DNA of 64,000 bases. It comes from Alkalibacillus aidingensis. GTDB taxonomy: Bacteria > Bacillota > Bacilli > Bacillales > Alkalibacillaceae. Position numbers and translations under genes: made by a program. Below, in pieces: positions 16,615-25,512 of the stretch. The stretch covers positions 1-64,000 of the forward strand of contig NZ_JABXWU010000010.1 of assembly GCF_014595945.1 (NCBI RefSeq). Direction: 5' to 3'. The notes under the pieces are model-generated. The model saw only the letters and a list, made by a program, of their open reading frames with translations. It did not search any database and was not told where the DNA came from. Every line of letters starts with the position of its first letter. The first letter of the stretch is position 1.

Positions 16615-17460
16615 AAGAAGCTGTAACCGTCTTTTACCCTTTTCGATCAGTCTTTGCCATTTAAAATAGAGTTCCTTATATTTAGAGAGCTCTTTATAGT
16701 TATCGGGAACGTCAACTGGATCCTCTATGCCATTGACGACTAAAGTGATTTTAAAGCGTTCGCCTGGTTCGTCAATAAAGTAGGACCCAATTTTAAAGGG
16801 TTCAGCTTTTGAAAATAGATCATGGAGACGTAAATTAAGCTGACGAAACATCTCCATATTCACACCTCTTGTATAGCCGATATTAATGATTAACTGCTTT
16901 CCGTCAATAAAATCTTCTGGTAAATAGGGTGCAGAGATTAAATATTTTAATGGAATATCAAAGGAATCCCCTTCAACTGTATGTAAAAATAAGGCTCCTT
17001 TATTTTTACGGATAAATGCCTCAATATCATGGAAATCAATATTTATATCACCACTATTCTCCAAAAGTTGTGTTAGGGAGTGTATGGCTTCCTCTTCAAT
17101 GGCATCAAAAGTTGAGTTAGCTTCATGAAGAGGCGTTTCATCATCAATTAACTCCATTAATGCATCACTTTGGAAGTAGATAACTGCATCACAAAGTTCT
17201 TTCACCCTGAGATATTGTATGGCTGCTGTTTGTAATCGCTTCTTCCCTTCAAAACGAAATGGGAAGCGGAAAATTCCGATTACAAGAGGTTTCTTGTCTT
17301 TTAAAGCACGTAAATTTTCAATCAATCCTTCTGTTTCACTTGGATTCCCACCTATGAATCTAAAGAAATACAAATAGTCTTGTAAGGGATTTGGTGAGAA
17401 TTGCTTGTCCGATCGTAAATCACCTTGGTTAACATGGTAAATTTTTGCGGGTGTATCCAT
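16594..17460 (-). CDS. Degenerate, N-terminally truncated FtsZ homologue
   Basis: A 288-residue protein clearly homologous to the second half of FtsZ. FRFPFRFEGKKR (64-75) matches TRPFTFEGRKR. Next come LMELIDDETPLHEA, GDINIDFHDIEAFI (138-150) matching GLINLDFADVKTIM, and FIDGKQLIINIGYTRGV (184-200) matching AIDGAQGVLMNITGG. The NxDFxxD of the T7 synergy loop, which in FtsZ completes the GTPase site of the neighbouring subunit, is kept. The tubulin signature GGGTGTG is replaced by IGGNPSETEG (36-45), and the roughly 80 residues before it are essentially gone. The C-terminal FtsA/EzrA-binding peptide is also absent, replaced by a basic helix. It should not bind GTP by itself. Inference: a modulator of FtsZ filaments. 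Strong GGAGAGGAG site before the ATG. Confidence 0.8.
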   Translation of the reverse strand: MDTPAKIYHVNQGDLRSDKQFSPNPLQDYLYFFRFIGGNPSETEGLIENLRALKDKKPLVIGIFRFPFRFEGKKRLQTAAIQYLRVKELCDAVIYFQSDALMELIDDETPLHEANSTFDAIEEEAIHSLTQLLENSGDINIDFHDIEAFIRKNKGALFLHTVEGDSFDIPLKYLISAPYLPEDFIDGKQLIINIGYTRGVNMEMFRQLNLRLHDLFSKAEPFKIGSYFIDEPGERFKITLVVNGIEDPVDVPDNYKELSKYKELYFKWQRLIEKGKRRLQLLKNEPRQ

Positions 17461-17605
17461 TCTCTCCTCTCCTTAATAACACTTTTCACCATTATAAGAA
17501 ACACTAGCTAAGTAACTTGTCAAAAGCTGTTACAAAAAAGAACTTATTTTGTAGGATGATGAAACATCCTCACAAATGATGGAATTTTAAATTATAAGAG
17601 GAAAA

Positions 17606-18061
17606 TCATTCATCTTTTATTTTAGATAGTAGCTCTCCTAGAGTAGATAAGGATTCTTGAAGTTTTAATTGTTCTTCGGTATTCAACTCTGATAAACGTT
17701 CTTTCACCCTTAGTTGCAGAAACTGTTTCTGGTCTTCCAAAAAGGTTTTGCCTTCCTCTGATAATTCGATGTACGTTTTGCGACGATCTTGTTCACTCTT
17801 CATTTGAGTAATGAGTTTTTTCTTTGATAGTTTTTGAATCAATGGGGTTAAATTGGATTTTTTAACCGCTAATTTTTCAGCGATATCACCCATACTAAGA
17901 GAATGATGGCACTCTATAATATAAAGGATATGGAAGTGAGTTGGATGAAGGTCATGATTAGATAAGCTTTGTGGGTTTCCGAATAACTTTTTAGGCATAA
18001 ATGGGATGACAAAAAGAATCTGATTAACGAGTTCATTAGTTTGATTTTCAGGCTGTGTCAT
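17606..18061 (-). CDS. MarR-family transcriptional regulator
   Basis: A 151-residue winged-helix regulator: HFHILYIIECHHSLSMGDIAEKLAVKKSNLTPLIQKLSKKKLI is the DNA-binding core and EQDRRKTYIELSEEG the wing. AGGAGG precedes the ATG. It is divergently transcribed from a two-gene ABC exporter, with about 110 bp between them, and therefore probably represses the exporter and is released by its substrate. No operator palindrome was obvious to me. Confidence 0.85.
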   Translation of the reverse strand: MTQPENQTNELVNQILFVIPFMPKKLFGNPQSLSNHDLHPTHFHILYIIECHHSLSMGDIAEKLAVKKSNLTPLIQKLSKKKLITQMKSEQDRRKTYIELSEEGKTFLEDQKQFLQLRVKERLSELNTEEQLKLQESLSTLGELLSKIKDE

Positions 18062-18170
18062 GTAATTTCCTCCTAGGTGTTCGATAGTGTTTTGACAAAC
18101 GACTTCATAAAGCAGATAATGTTAAATAGTTATTGAATCATAACTAATCGTAGGAGTGGGTGTTAGTACT

Positions 18171-19103
18171 TTGAGTTCTATTATATCAGTTAAAGATCTT
18201 ACCAAAACATATAAAAAAGTTGATGCAGTTAAAGGGATTAATTTTGAAGTAGAAGAAGGGGAAATATTCGGCTTTTTAGGTCCTAATGGGGCTGGGAAAA
18301 GCACGACGATAAATATGATTTGTACGATGTTGAAGCCGACTTCTGGCAGTATTGTCATTAATGGGTACGATGTGAAGAAGTCAAAAGATAAAGTTCGGGG
18401 TAGTATTGGCATTATATTTCAGGAAAATACACTTGATGAAAAGTTGACGGCATATGAAAATTTAATGTTACATTGTCGCTTTTATCAAGTGCCAAAATCA
18501 GAGCGTGATGAACGAATACAAGAGGTGTTAGAAATAGTCGACCTTATAGATGAGCAAAAGCAGCGTGTAGAAACTTTTTCTGGGGGAATGAAGCGGCGCT
18601 TAGAAATTGCGAGAGGCCTATTACACTATCCACGGGTATTATTTTTGGATGAACCGACAGTAGGACTCGATCCCCAAACACGTGCCCATTTGTGGGAGTA
18701 CATATTAAAACTCAAGGAGAAGAAGGGCATTACCATGTTCTTGACGACACATTATTTAGATGAAGCTGAAATTAGTGATCGTGTAGCCATTATGGATCAA
18801 GGTAACATCATTGCCATTGATTCACCGAAAGCTCTAAAGGACCAATTAGGTGGGGATATTATTGAGCTATCAACTGAGGATAATGATCAGGCGTTGAAAG
18901 AAATTAGTGAGAAAGTCAAGGAAGCGGAAGTTACTGTGAATGATGACATCATCCATTTGAAAGTAGCAAGTAGTGATGCCTTTATTTCGTCGTTTATTAA
19001 AACTTTGGATATTCCTATTACAAGTTTAAATATACGTAAACCAACATTAAATGATGTGTTTCTAGCCTTTACGGGAAGAAAGATCGGGCAGACATCAGAA
19101 TAG
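18171..19103 (+). CDS. DrrA-type ABC exporter ATPase
   Basis: ATPase of a drug/antibiotic-type exporter. It has Walker A FLGPNGAGKSTT, signature ETFSGGMKRRLEIARG, Walker B LFLDEPTVGLDPQTR, and a C-terminal domain ending LNDVFLAFTGR, as in DrrA proteins. The start is uncertain: TTG 18171 gives the natural beginning (MSSIISVKDLTKTY) but lies 14 nt after GGAG, and the in-frame GTG at 18156 overlaps that site. Pairs with the permease 12 bp downstream. The MarR gene upstream is the likely regulator. Confidence 0.88.
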   Translation: MSSIISVKDLTKTYKKVDAVKGINFEVEEGEIFGFLGPNGAGKSTTINMICTMLKPTSGSIVINGYDVKKSKDKVRGSIGIIFQENTLDEKLTAYENLMLHCRFYQVPKSERDERIQEVLEIVDLIDEQKQRVETFSGGMKRRLEIARGLLHYPRVLFLDEPTVGLDPQTRAHLWEYILKLKEKKGITMFLTTHYLDEAEISDRVAIMDQGNIIAIDSPKALKDQLGGDIIELSTEDNDQALKEISEKVKEAEVTVNDDIIHLKVASSDAFISSFIKTLDIPITSLNIRKPTLNDVFLAFTGRKIGQTSE

Positions 19104-19115
19104 GGGGAGAAAAAC

Positions 19116-19943
19116 GTGGAAGGAATTATCGCCATTTGGCAACGAGACCTGATGAAATTTTTCCGAGATCGTGCTCGATTATTTGGTTCATTTACGATGC
19201 CGATCTTGTTCTTATTAATTTTTGGTGGTGGTATGAGTGGTACGATGGAAGCGATGATGACTGGGAGCATGCCAGGTGAAGCTGACAGATTTAATTATGT
19301 TGAGTTCGTCTTTCCGGGAATTGTCGCGATGACTCTGTTAATGACATCTGTTTTCTCGGCGATGTCAGTCATTGAAGATAAAGACTTTGGCTATATGAAG
19401 GAGATTCTAGTTTCACCAATTTCACGAGTTAGTATTGCTGTTGGTAAGATGCTTGGTGCTGCGTCTGTTGCAACTATTCAAGGTGTACTGCTTTTTATTC
19501 TTATCCCCTTATTAGGTTTATCCTATAATCTTAAGGCCTTGGTTCAAGTTATACCTTTTATGTTCTTATTAGCTTGTGCTTTATCGGGCTTAGGGTTATT
19601 GTTCGCTAGTTTAATTAGATCGACTCAAGGCTTTCAATTAACGGTACAAATACTGGTCATGCCAATGATCTTCTTATCAGGTGCCTTATTCCCGGTAAGC
19701 AATATGCCTGCATGGATGGATGTGATTGTGAAAATTAACCCAGTGACTTACGGAGTAGATATCATGAAAAAAGTTATGATTGATACAGAAAATTTGTCGG
19801 CTACTGTTCTAGATGCTATGGGGCTGAATATTACTTTGTTTGGTAGGCAAATCACGATTTTTGAAGAAATGTTGTTTATAATTATTTTCACGATCGTACT
19901 CGTCTTATTAGCAACAGTAAGTTTCAAGCGAGCAAACGCATAA
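19116..19943 (+). CDS. DrrB-type ABC-2 exporter permease
   Basis: A 275-residue ABC-2 membrane protein with about six helices and the typical segments YVEFVFPGIVAMTLLMTSVFSAMSVIEDKDFGYMKEILVSP and FLSGALFPVSNMPAWM...NPVTYGVD. The GTG start has GGGGGAG 8 nt upstream. It forms the export path with the preceding ATPase. The substrate is unknown, and drugs, lipids or antimicrobial peptides are all possible for the family. Confidence 0.88.
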   Translation: MEGIIAIWQRDLMKFFRDRARLFGSFTMPILFLLIFGGGMSGTMEAMMTGSMPGEADRFNYVEFVFPGIVAMTLLMTSVFSAMSVIEDKDFGYMKEILVSPISRVSIAVGKMLGAASVATIQGVLLFILIPLLGLSYNLKALVQVIPFMFLLACALSGLGLLFASLIRSTQGFQLTVQILVMPMIFLSGALFPVSNMPAWMDVIVKINPVTYGVDIMKKVMIDTENLSATVLDAMGLNITLFGRQITIFEEMLFIIIFTIVLVLLATVSFKRANA

Positions 19944-20022
19944 TTAAGTCTTTCCTTTAAAGTGTCAGGACTTGTGTAACCTGGTTTTTTATTAAAAATT
20001 TGTGAATAATGATCTTAAAAAA

Positions 20023-20046
20023 GTTTGCTCTCCTAAAAGTGGGTAT
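20023..20046 (+). promoter_or_regulatory. Sigma-B-like promoter
   Basis: GTTTGC (20023-20028), a 12-bp spacer and a perfect GGGTAT (20041-20046) resemble the general-stress consensus GTTTAA-N12-15-GGGTAT. It is 51 bp before the TTG of the REC/GGDEF-like gene. Confidence 0.5.
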
Positions 20047-20097
20047 CTATCCAATAAAATAAAATAGAGGTTAAAGCTTTGTTAAGGAGAGATTAAT

Positions 20098-20872
20098 TTG
20101 AGTACGATCGCTTTAATTGAACCTAAGCATATTGTTAGAAATGCGTTAAAGAATCGACTTACAGATGAAGGGTATTACGTTTTTGACTTTGAATCGTTAG
20201 ATAAATTGTTCTTACAACTAGATGTTTTAGTGCATGTTGACCTTATTTTGTTAACCCAATATGACTTAGCAAACTACAAAGATTATGTAAAAAGAATACA
20301 AAAACAGCGTACGATCCCGATTGTATTGTTATCAGATCACTTAAATAAAGAGGAAGTTAATGAGGCAATGGATTACGGAGTTATAGATTTTATATTACTT
20401 CCGATTGATTATGAAGATTTAGTAATGAGGGTATCGAAAATCCTACCCATTTCTTCTGTGACTCTTAAGGTAGACGACTTACTAGAAAATGAAATTGCCC
20501 GTGCTCAAAGAGGTGACTATTCCGTAAGTATTGTGGTGATCGAAGCTAAAGCTAATAATTCATTTTCTTATAACCAATCTTTAAAAATTATGAAGTGGTT
20601 AAAAGAAGAGTGTTCAGATGCTCTTCGCAAAACAGATATGGTAACAGAGTTCGGCGATAAGGTTCTAATCTTCTTGCCTATGACTTCCATTCAAGGGGTT
20701 CATACAGTGGTTAAGAAAAATAACTGATCATTTAACCACCAATCAAGGCGAATATTCATACAATGATTTGAAGGTTGGATACGCGTCTTTTCCTGATGAA
20801 ACTAATAACCATGTGGATCTTCTGTCTACTGCTCATGGACGACTTAATTTGAAAACAGAAAGCCTAGTTTAA
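20098..20872 (+). pseudogene. REC/GGDEF-like protein gene with frameshift
   Basis: A TTG start with AAGGAGA 7 nt upstream. The first 115 residues look like a receiver fold (IALIEPKHIVRNALKNRLTDEGY...RTIPIVLLSDH...MDYGVIDFILLPIDYEDLVMRV) but lack the phospho-acceptor Asp (DLILLTQYDL). Next comes a degenerate GGDEF-like domain (DYSVSIVVIEAK...LRKTDMVTEFGDKVLIFLP) without GGDEF. The frame ends at TGA 20725, but removing one A from the run at 20716-20720 restores VKKITDHLTT...YSYNDLKVGYASFP to TAA at 20872. That is a one-base insertion in a homopolymer: true mutation, phase variation or sequencing error. Confidence 0.65.
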
Positions 20873-20896
20873 CTTAAATATTGGCACTGACATAAT

Positions 20897-20937
20897 AACA
20901 ACTTATTCCATCATGAATAAGTTGTTATTTTTTTATT
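20897..20937 (+). terminator. Terminator of the REC/GGDEF-like gene
   Basis: AACAACTTATTC (20897-20908) pairs perfectly with GAATAAGTTGTT (20915-20926), followed by seven T. Confidence 0.9.
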
Positions 20938-21084
20938 TACCGTTATATAATAAGATCGGAATACGAAATGTTTTTGTATATTAAATTCAGCATTATCTTT
21001 TATAAAAATATTGTGGAGTAAGTTAGATAGATAATAAATTCATATGACGTGGATTACTTTATGGGGTGATAGGCACTGATGATT

Positions 21085-21260
21085 GACGGAAAAGGCTTCG
21101 AGGGGTGGTGTAGCGTTAATTAGATCGCTTCTCATTGATGGTAAAAGCTACATGAGGTGGCAAAACGGTATTGAGACCGGTTCTCTCGTACATTTCACGC
21201 TTCAACAGGAGCAAAACGTCCTTGAGACCACTTCTATCCGACACTTTGCCTCATCCTATT
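21085..21260. repeat. Decayed 50-53-bp repeats
   Basis: Four AAAA-anchored units (AAAAGG at 21090, AAAAGC at 21143, AAAACG at 21162 and 21212) with TTGAGACC or TCGAGG following are spaced 53 and 50 bp within pairs. They resemble, weakly, the sharper 52-bp repeats elsewhere. The rest of 20938-21354 holds no gene I can support. Confidence 0.4.
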
Positions 21261-21354
21261 GCTGATCATGTCCTTGAGCCCTTAATAAGCACCAGAAACC
21301 TATTATGAGTAGTACTACCTAAATGCAAGCTATAAAACATAAAGGAGAAACTGC

Positions 21355-22563
21355 ATGAAAAGGGTAATAAAAAATAAAAGAAGAGATAGTTTTACCTGTT
21401 CCATGATCTTTATTTTGACACTGATGATTTTCGCACCAGTAAATACGAGTTTCGCGCATGAAACTGAAACTCATTTAAATCTAAATAGTGAAGCGGTTAT
21501 TATGATAGACGGAACCACAGGGGAGCCTTTATATACTAAGAATGAAGATAGGACGATGTATCCGGCTAGTATTACGAAAATCGTAACAGGAATCATCGCG
21601 ATTGAGGCAGGAAATCTCGATGAACTTGTCACAATTAGCGAGGAAGCTACTCAAGTAACGGGTACAAGTGTTTATTTACTTGAAGATGAAGAGATTACCC
21701 TCAAAAACTTAATTAAAGGAATGTTGATCAACTCGGGAAATGACGCCTCAACTGCCATTGCTGAACACTTTGCTGGGAGTGAAGAGGCTTTTGCTAAAAA
21801 GATGAATGAGTTTGTTACTAATACAGTTGGAGTGACTGACACTAATTTCGCTAATCCACATGGCCTTTATCACCCTGATCAGTATACGACTGCAGAGGAC
21901 ATGGCTAAGATCACCCAATATGCATTGGAAAATGAAACATTTCGAGAGATTGTTGCAATTAAGGAGTATGATTGGGTTGGAGAAGGTTGGGAAACAACTC
22001 TATATAATCATCATGATATGGTTAGGCAATATGATGAGGTATTTGGTGTTAAAAATGGTTATGTTAGCCAATCCGGTTATACATTAGTTACATCTGCGCT
22101 TGAGGAAAATCAAATCGAGCTGATCGCTGTTACGTTAAATGCCAGTACTGCCGATCAAGCATATGAAGATACGAAAGAGCTATTGGAATACGGTCTTTCA
22201 ACTTATCAAACTAATGAAGTGGAAGAGGGAACTGTGTTTGAAGATGATCAACAAAACAGTTATGAGCTTGAAGAGACATTATATTTTACTAGTTTGATTG
22301 ATGAAGAGTGGAGTAGTGATGTAGATAACGATGGTAATCTAATTGTACAAGCTGAAAACGGTGAAACACTTTATGAAAACAAACTCAACTTAAGTGAGGA
22401 TGCCACTGTCCAAACGACTAGCACTGAAGAAGAAAAAGATTTACCTAAAGATGATGACGATGGTCATTCTATGTGGTGGTTATACCCTATTCCTATTGTT
22501 GGATTAGCTTTACTGGCCTTACGAATTTGGAGAAAAGGTATGTTTAGTAAAAGGATTTTCTAA
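21355..22563 (+). CDS. D-alanyl-D-alanine carboxypeptidase
   Basis: A penicillin-binding serine peptidase (S11) that trims the terminal D-Ala of peptidoglycan peptides outside the membrane. It has an N-terminal signal helix (about 14-33) and active-site SITK (72-75) in MYPASITKIVTG. SGN (128-130) and KNGYVSQSG (about 223) correspond to SxN and KTG. The C-terminus has an acidic linker (EEEKDLPKDDDDG) and a membrane helix (WWLYPIPIVGLALLALRIW) with a basic end. That replaces the amphipathic helix usual in PBP5. 402 residues. AAAGGAG precedes the ATG. Monocistronic. Confidence 0.92.
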   Translation: MKRVIKNKRRDSFTCSMIFILTLMIFAPVNTSFAHETETHLNLNSEAVIMIDGTTGEPLYTKNEDRTMYPASITKIVTGIIAIEAGNLDELVTISEEATQVTGTSVYLLEDEEITLKNLIKGMLINSGNDASTAIAEHFAGSEEAFAKKMNEFVTNTVGVTDTNFANPHGLYHPDQYTTAEDMAKITQYALENETFREIVAIKEYDWVGEGWETTLYNHHDMVRQYDEVFGVKNGYVSQSGYTLVTSALEENQIELIAVTLNASTADQAYEDTKELLEYGLSTYQTNEVEEGTVFEDDQQNSYELEETLYFTSLIDEEWSSDVDNDGNLIVQAENGETLYENKLNLSEDATVQTTSTEEEKDLPKDDDDGHSMWWLYPIPIVGLALLALRIWRKGMFSKRIF

Positions 22564-22578
22564 AAATAAATTACCATA

Positions 22579-22622
22579 AAAGAGTCTGAGCGATAATTAT
22601 AGGTCAATCAGACTCTTTATTT
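22579..22622 (+). terminator. Terminator of the carboxypeptidase gene
   Basis: AAAGAGTCTGA (22579-22589) pairs perfectly with TCAGACTCTTT (22608-22618). Confidence 0.85.
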
Positions 22623-22763
22623 AATATTTCCACTTAGTAAAATTTCATATAGAATTAGAGTTACTAGATGAAACAAATCATAAGTTTTTATCTTGGCATC
22701 ACTCTATGTTGTTTTAGTAGAATTTCACTAAATGATATGGCATGAAAAACCTTAGGAGTGTTT

Positions 22764-23807
22764 ATGTTGGGAAATCATATTATAAATGAAGCTTTTTGGC
22801 TAAGGGCCATCGCCTGTTTAGCTGTTGTGGCAACCCATTCTGTCGATACAACTTTGCTTAATTATCAACACTCAGCTTCTCAAGTTGAGGAGTACGGGTT
22901 AATCTTTGTTCGTTTTATGGGGTATTTTGGTACTCCTACTTTTATTTTTATTTCTATATTACTATTGGCAAATGCTTACCCAAAAGGTGTGCCGACTGAT
23001 TTTTTGGCTAAAAGGGTTAAATACATATTGTTGCCATTCGTGTTTATGGCTTTTGTGTTTGCGATTGTAGAAAATAATTCTATAAATAGTTTTATTAATG
23101 GTTTAATATATAACATCTTTTTAGGTGGGTATACGGGGTACTTTATTATAATTATCTTTCAGTTTTATATATTATATATGTGGTTATATAAGCACCTGAT
23201 GAAATGGTCACCCAAGGTTGTTTTATCAGTCTCTTTCATTATTAATATTAGTTATCTGGCGTTCTTTAATTTCACTGAACCGATCAATATTCCATTGGGT
23301 GAATATATTTGGATGAGAGGATATTGGTTGCCGTTTTTAGGTTGGATCTTTTATTTCGCACTAGGTTTTTATTGTGGGAGATATTTTGATCAATTAAAAC
23401 TTAAACTGAGGAAGTTCCCGGTCTTAATCTGTTCCTTACCTGTATTCAGTCTATTGTTAGTAGTGGTTATGGTTCGTGGTGATATGATTACAGCCGTTTC
23501 GTCTAAAAGAATAGATATTATTTTATATACGGTGAGTGTAATATTTCTAATCGTTTTATTGGCATCTTATACTCGGAAGGTCCCGGGATTCATTCTTACG
23601 ATTAGTAAACACTCGTTTCACATTTATCTTGTTCATAAGATTTTCCTTCATTACTTACAGCGAATAGAGGGTCTCCACCCATGGCTTTATTTTATCTTTG
23701 CGATGGTGTATGCAGTTCTTGCATCGATTCTCATTTCTAAATGGGTATCTAAAGTGAGGGTCAGTAAGTTTCTGGTTGGAAGAGTACTGCCTGTTCCCAA
23801 GAACTAA
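22764..23807 (+). CDS. Acyltransferase 3 family membrane protein
   Basis: A 347-residue protein with about ten membrane helices. It begins HIINEAFWLRAIACLAVVATHS, the usual first helix with Arg and the catalytic-type His (RxxACLxVVxxH), and continues with FVRFMGYFGTPTFIFIS. OafA/YrhL-like proteins transfer acyl groups to sugars, teichoic acids or peptidoglycan at the membrane. ATG 22764 lies 5 nt after AGGAG, and an in-frame GTG at 22758 is in the site itself. Monocistronic. The acceptor is unknown. Confidence 0.85.
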   Translation: MLGNHIINEAFWLRAIACLAVVATHSVDTTLLNYQHSASQVEEYGLIFVRFMGYFGTPTFIFISILLLANAYPKGVPTDFLAKRVKYILLPFVFMAFVFAIVENNSINSFINGLIYNIFLGGYTGYFIIIIFQFYILYMWLYKHLMKWSPKVVLSVSFIINISYLAFFNFTEPINIPLGEYIWMRGYWLPFLGWIFYFALGFYCGRYFDQLKLKLRKFPVLICSLPVFSLLLVVVMVRGDMITAVSSKRIDIILYTVSVIFLIVLLASYTRKVPGFILTISKHSFHIYLVHKIFLHYLQRIEGLHPWLYFIFAMVYAVLASILISKWVSKVRVSKFLVGRVLPVPKN

Positions 23808-23824
23808 CCTACTTAATTTTATGA

Positions 23825-23872
23825 AAAAGGCTGGGACAAAAGTGGTTACACTTAATTTGTCCCAGCCTTTTA
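23825..23872. terminator. Bidirectional GGCTGGGACA-type terminator
   Basis: AAAAGGCTGGGACAAA (23825-23840) pairs perfectly with TTTGTCCCAGCCTTTT (23856-23871). It closes the acyltransferase gene and, on the other strand, the DUF421 remnant whose stop lies at its edge. Confidence 0.9.
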
Positions 23873-24088
23873 ATGTTCAATCGGAGGTTCGTTCACGTTT
23901 TCTGTATGGTAAAGCGTGACATGTAAATTTAAGTTACGGTTAATAGATGCATAAAAAACATCCTTAACATCGTTAACATCTTTGGCTATTAGCTTCTTTT
24001 CAAGCCAGGTCTTATCTAAATTAAATTCACTTATCACATGCTCATAGACTTCCCCTTCAATAATAACTAGGAATGTGATTCTGTTACT
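23870..24088 (-). pseudogene. C-terminal remnant of a DUF421 (YetF-like) gene
   Basis: The minus strand encodes about 72 residues: FLVIIEGEVYEHVISEFNL, then TWLEKKLIAKDV, then DVFYASINRNLNLHVTLYH. These line up with the end of the intact DUF421 protein at 59067-59789 (PVIVEGKIYEHVLEDL...SWLKKQL...DDVFYASINKEHDLHVSLKK). No start codon, membrane helices or first half remain, so this is a deletion remnant. Confidence 0.75.
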
Positions 24089-24154
24089 TGTTTTACATAT
24101 TTAGTAAATTGGGAGGTAAATTATTATTGAGAAAAAACGTTTAAGGAGAAGATT

Positions 24155-24733
24155 ATGAAACAAAAACATGTGGCATTAATTGTGGTGATCATTGTCGTCA
24201 ATTTGATGAAAAAAACCTGGAGAGATATACCCAAGTATTATAAGAGTATGATATATGTTAGTTCAGTCAATGCCTTATACTATTATATTTGTAATCGACA
24301 TTTAATTTGGGAATTTACGCCCTTCGGCATAAGCTGGAGATTACTCAGGGGGTTACACATCTTAGTTGTCACACCACTTTTAGTTCTAGCTTTTTTATCA
24401 AAATATCCGGAAATGTTCTCAAAGCGATTAATCCATTTATTCAGATGGGTATTCGGAGTTACAATTGTTGAACATTTAGCACACAAACAAAAACTGATTC
24501 AATATAAACATGGCTGGAATATATTTTGGTCAGGTATTGTGTATCTACAAATGTTTTTGTACAGTCATCTGTTTAATCGCCGTCCAATAATGACTTTATT
24601 TATGTCCTTTTTCACGATTATCCTGTTTGTAGCAAAGTTTAAAGTTCCACTCAGAACCAATCACCCATTTTCGAGAAGATTTAGCCGTTCGGTTGATTTC
24701 TTTTATCATTCCATTCTCGAGGACGTATTTTAA
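24155..24733 (+). CDS. CBO0543-like multi-pass membrane protein
   Basis: A 192-residue membrane protein with about five hydrophobic segments. WRDIPKYYKSMIYVSSVNALYYYICNRHLIWEF is typical of the CBO0543 group seen in spore formers, in which the Trp-Tyr-rich helices and 'LIWEF' are conserved. Function is unknown. AAGGAG precedes the ATG. It stands between the DUF421 remnant and the LytTR regulator and has no clear operon partner. Confidence 0.6.
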   Translation: MKQKHVALIVVIIVVNLMKKTWRDIPKYYKSMIYVSSVNALYYYICNRHLIWEFTPFGISWRLLRGLHILVVTPLLVLAFLSKYPEMFSKRLIHLFRWVFGVTIVEHLAHKQKLIQYKHGWNIFWSGIVYLQMFLYSHLFNRRPIMTLFMSFFTIILFVAKFKVPLRTNHPFSRRFSRSVDFFYHSILEDVF

Positions 24734-24854
24734 TCACATAAAGGTCTTAGAACAGAGGACTAGCATGCTTTTATAGGTTTGAACTCTATTGGGAAGTCAT
24801 TTATAATAGATAAATTAGGTTCCAAAACTAATAGTCTTAGGTAGGTGTATTCTG

Positions 24855-25499
24855 ATGGAACCATTAAAGATGACGACCCTTCTAGATTTAATAGGTGAAT
24901 TACTATCTGATGAAACGTCAATTGCTTTATCGGATACCGATCAGTACCTATATTATTTACCTAGTAAACAAATTGATCTAAAGATTAAATCAGGGGACCC
25001 TATTTTAAAAGGAACGATTACTTACAAAGCCTTACAGATGAAGCAAAAAGTATCCGAGTATATTGATCGCGATGTGTTTGGTGTGCCTTATTATGGAATG
25101 GCAGTACCTTATAAAGATCAAGGTGAGGTTAAGGGATGCGTGACTGCGATCTTCCCTACATTGACCAATGCTATGTCAGTCGTTTCGATCAAAATGGATG
25201 ATATCTGGGTCCCAACTCCTTTCGATGAGGTTGTGTACATAGAAGCTAAGCAACGAAAAACATATATAGTTAGTCAAAAACATATGGGGACGCACAAATA
25301 TACACTTAACGAATTTGATTATTTCTTACCCCGTGACTCATTTATTCGGTGTCACCGTTCATTCATTGTCAATGTTAATCATATTGATGAAATTTATCCA
25401 GATAGCCATTCTACATTCACATTAAAGATGGTTGATGGTAGTATCATCCCAGTTAGCCAATCCCATTCTAGTTATTTAAGAAAACTGTTAGGATTGTAA
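24855..25499 (+). CDS. LytTR-type transcriptional regulator with PAS-like sensor
   Basis: A 214-residue protein. Residues 1-105 form a sensor region (LLSDETSIALSDTDQYLYYLP...YYGMAVPYKDQGEVKGCVTAIFP) with no receiver domain. Residues 112-212 are a LytTR DNA-binding domain: VVYIEAKQRKTYIVSQKH, then NEFDYFLPRDSFIRCHRSFIVNVNHIDEI, then IPVSQSHSSYLRKLLG. The gene directly precedes a CoA-transferase gene, with four phased repeats in between, so it very likely controls that gene in response to a small molecule. Confidence 0.85.
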   Translation: MEPLKMTTLLDLIGELLSDETSIALSDTDQYLYYLPSKQIDLKIKSGDPILKGTITYKALQMKQKVSEYIDRDVFGVPYYGMAVPYKDQGEVKGCVTAIFPTLTNAMSVVSIKMDDIWVPTPFDEVVYIEAKQRKTYIVSQKHMGTHKYTLNEFDYFLPRDSFIRCHRSFIVNVNHIDEIYPDSHSTFTLKMVDGSIIPVSQSHSSYLRKLLGL

Positions 25500-25512
25500 A
25501 TTTTCTGCCTTA

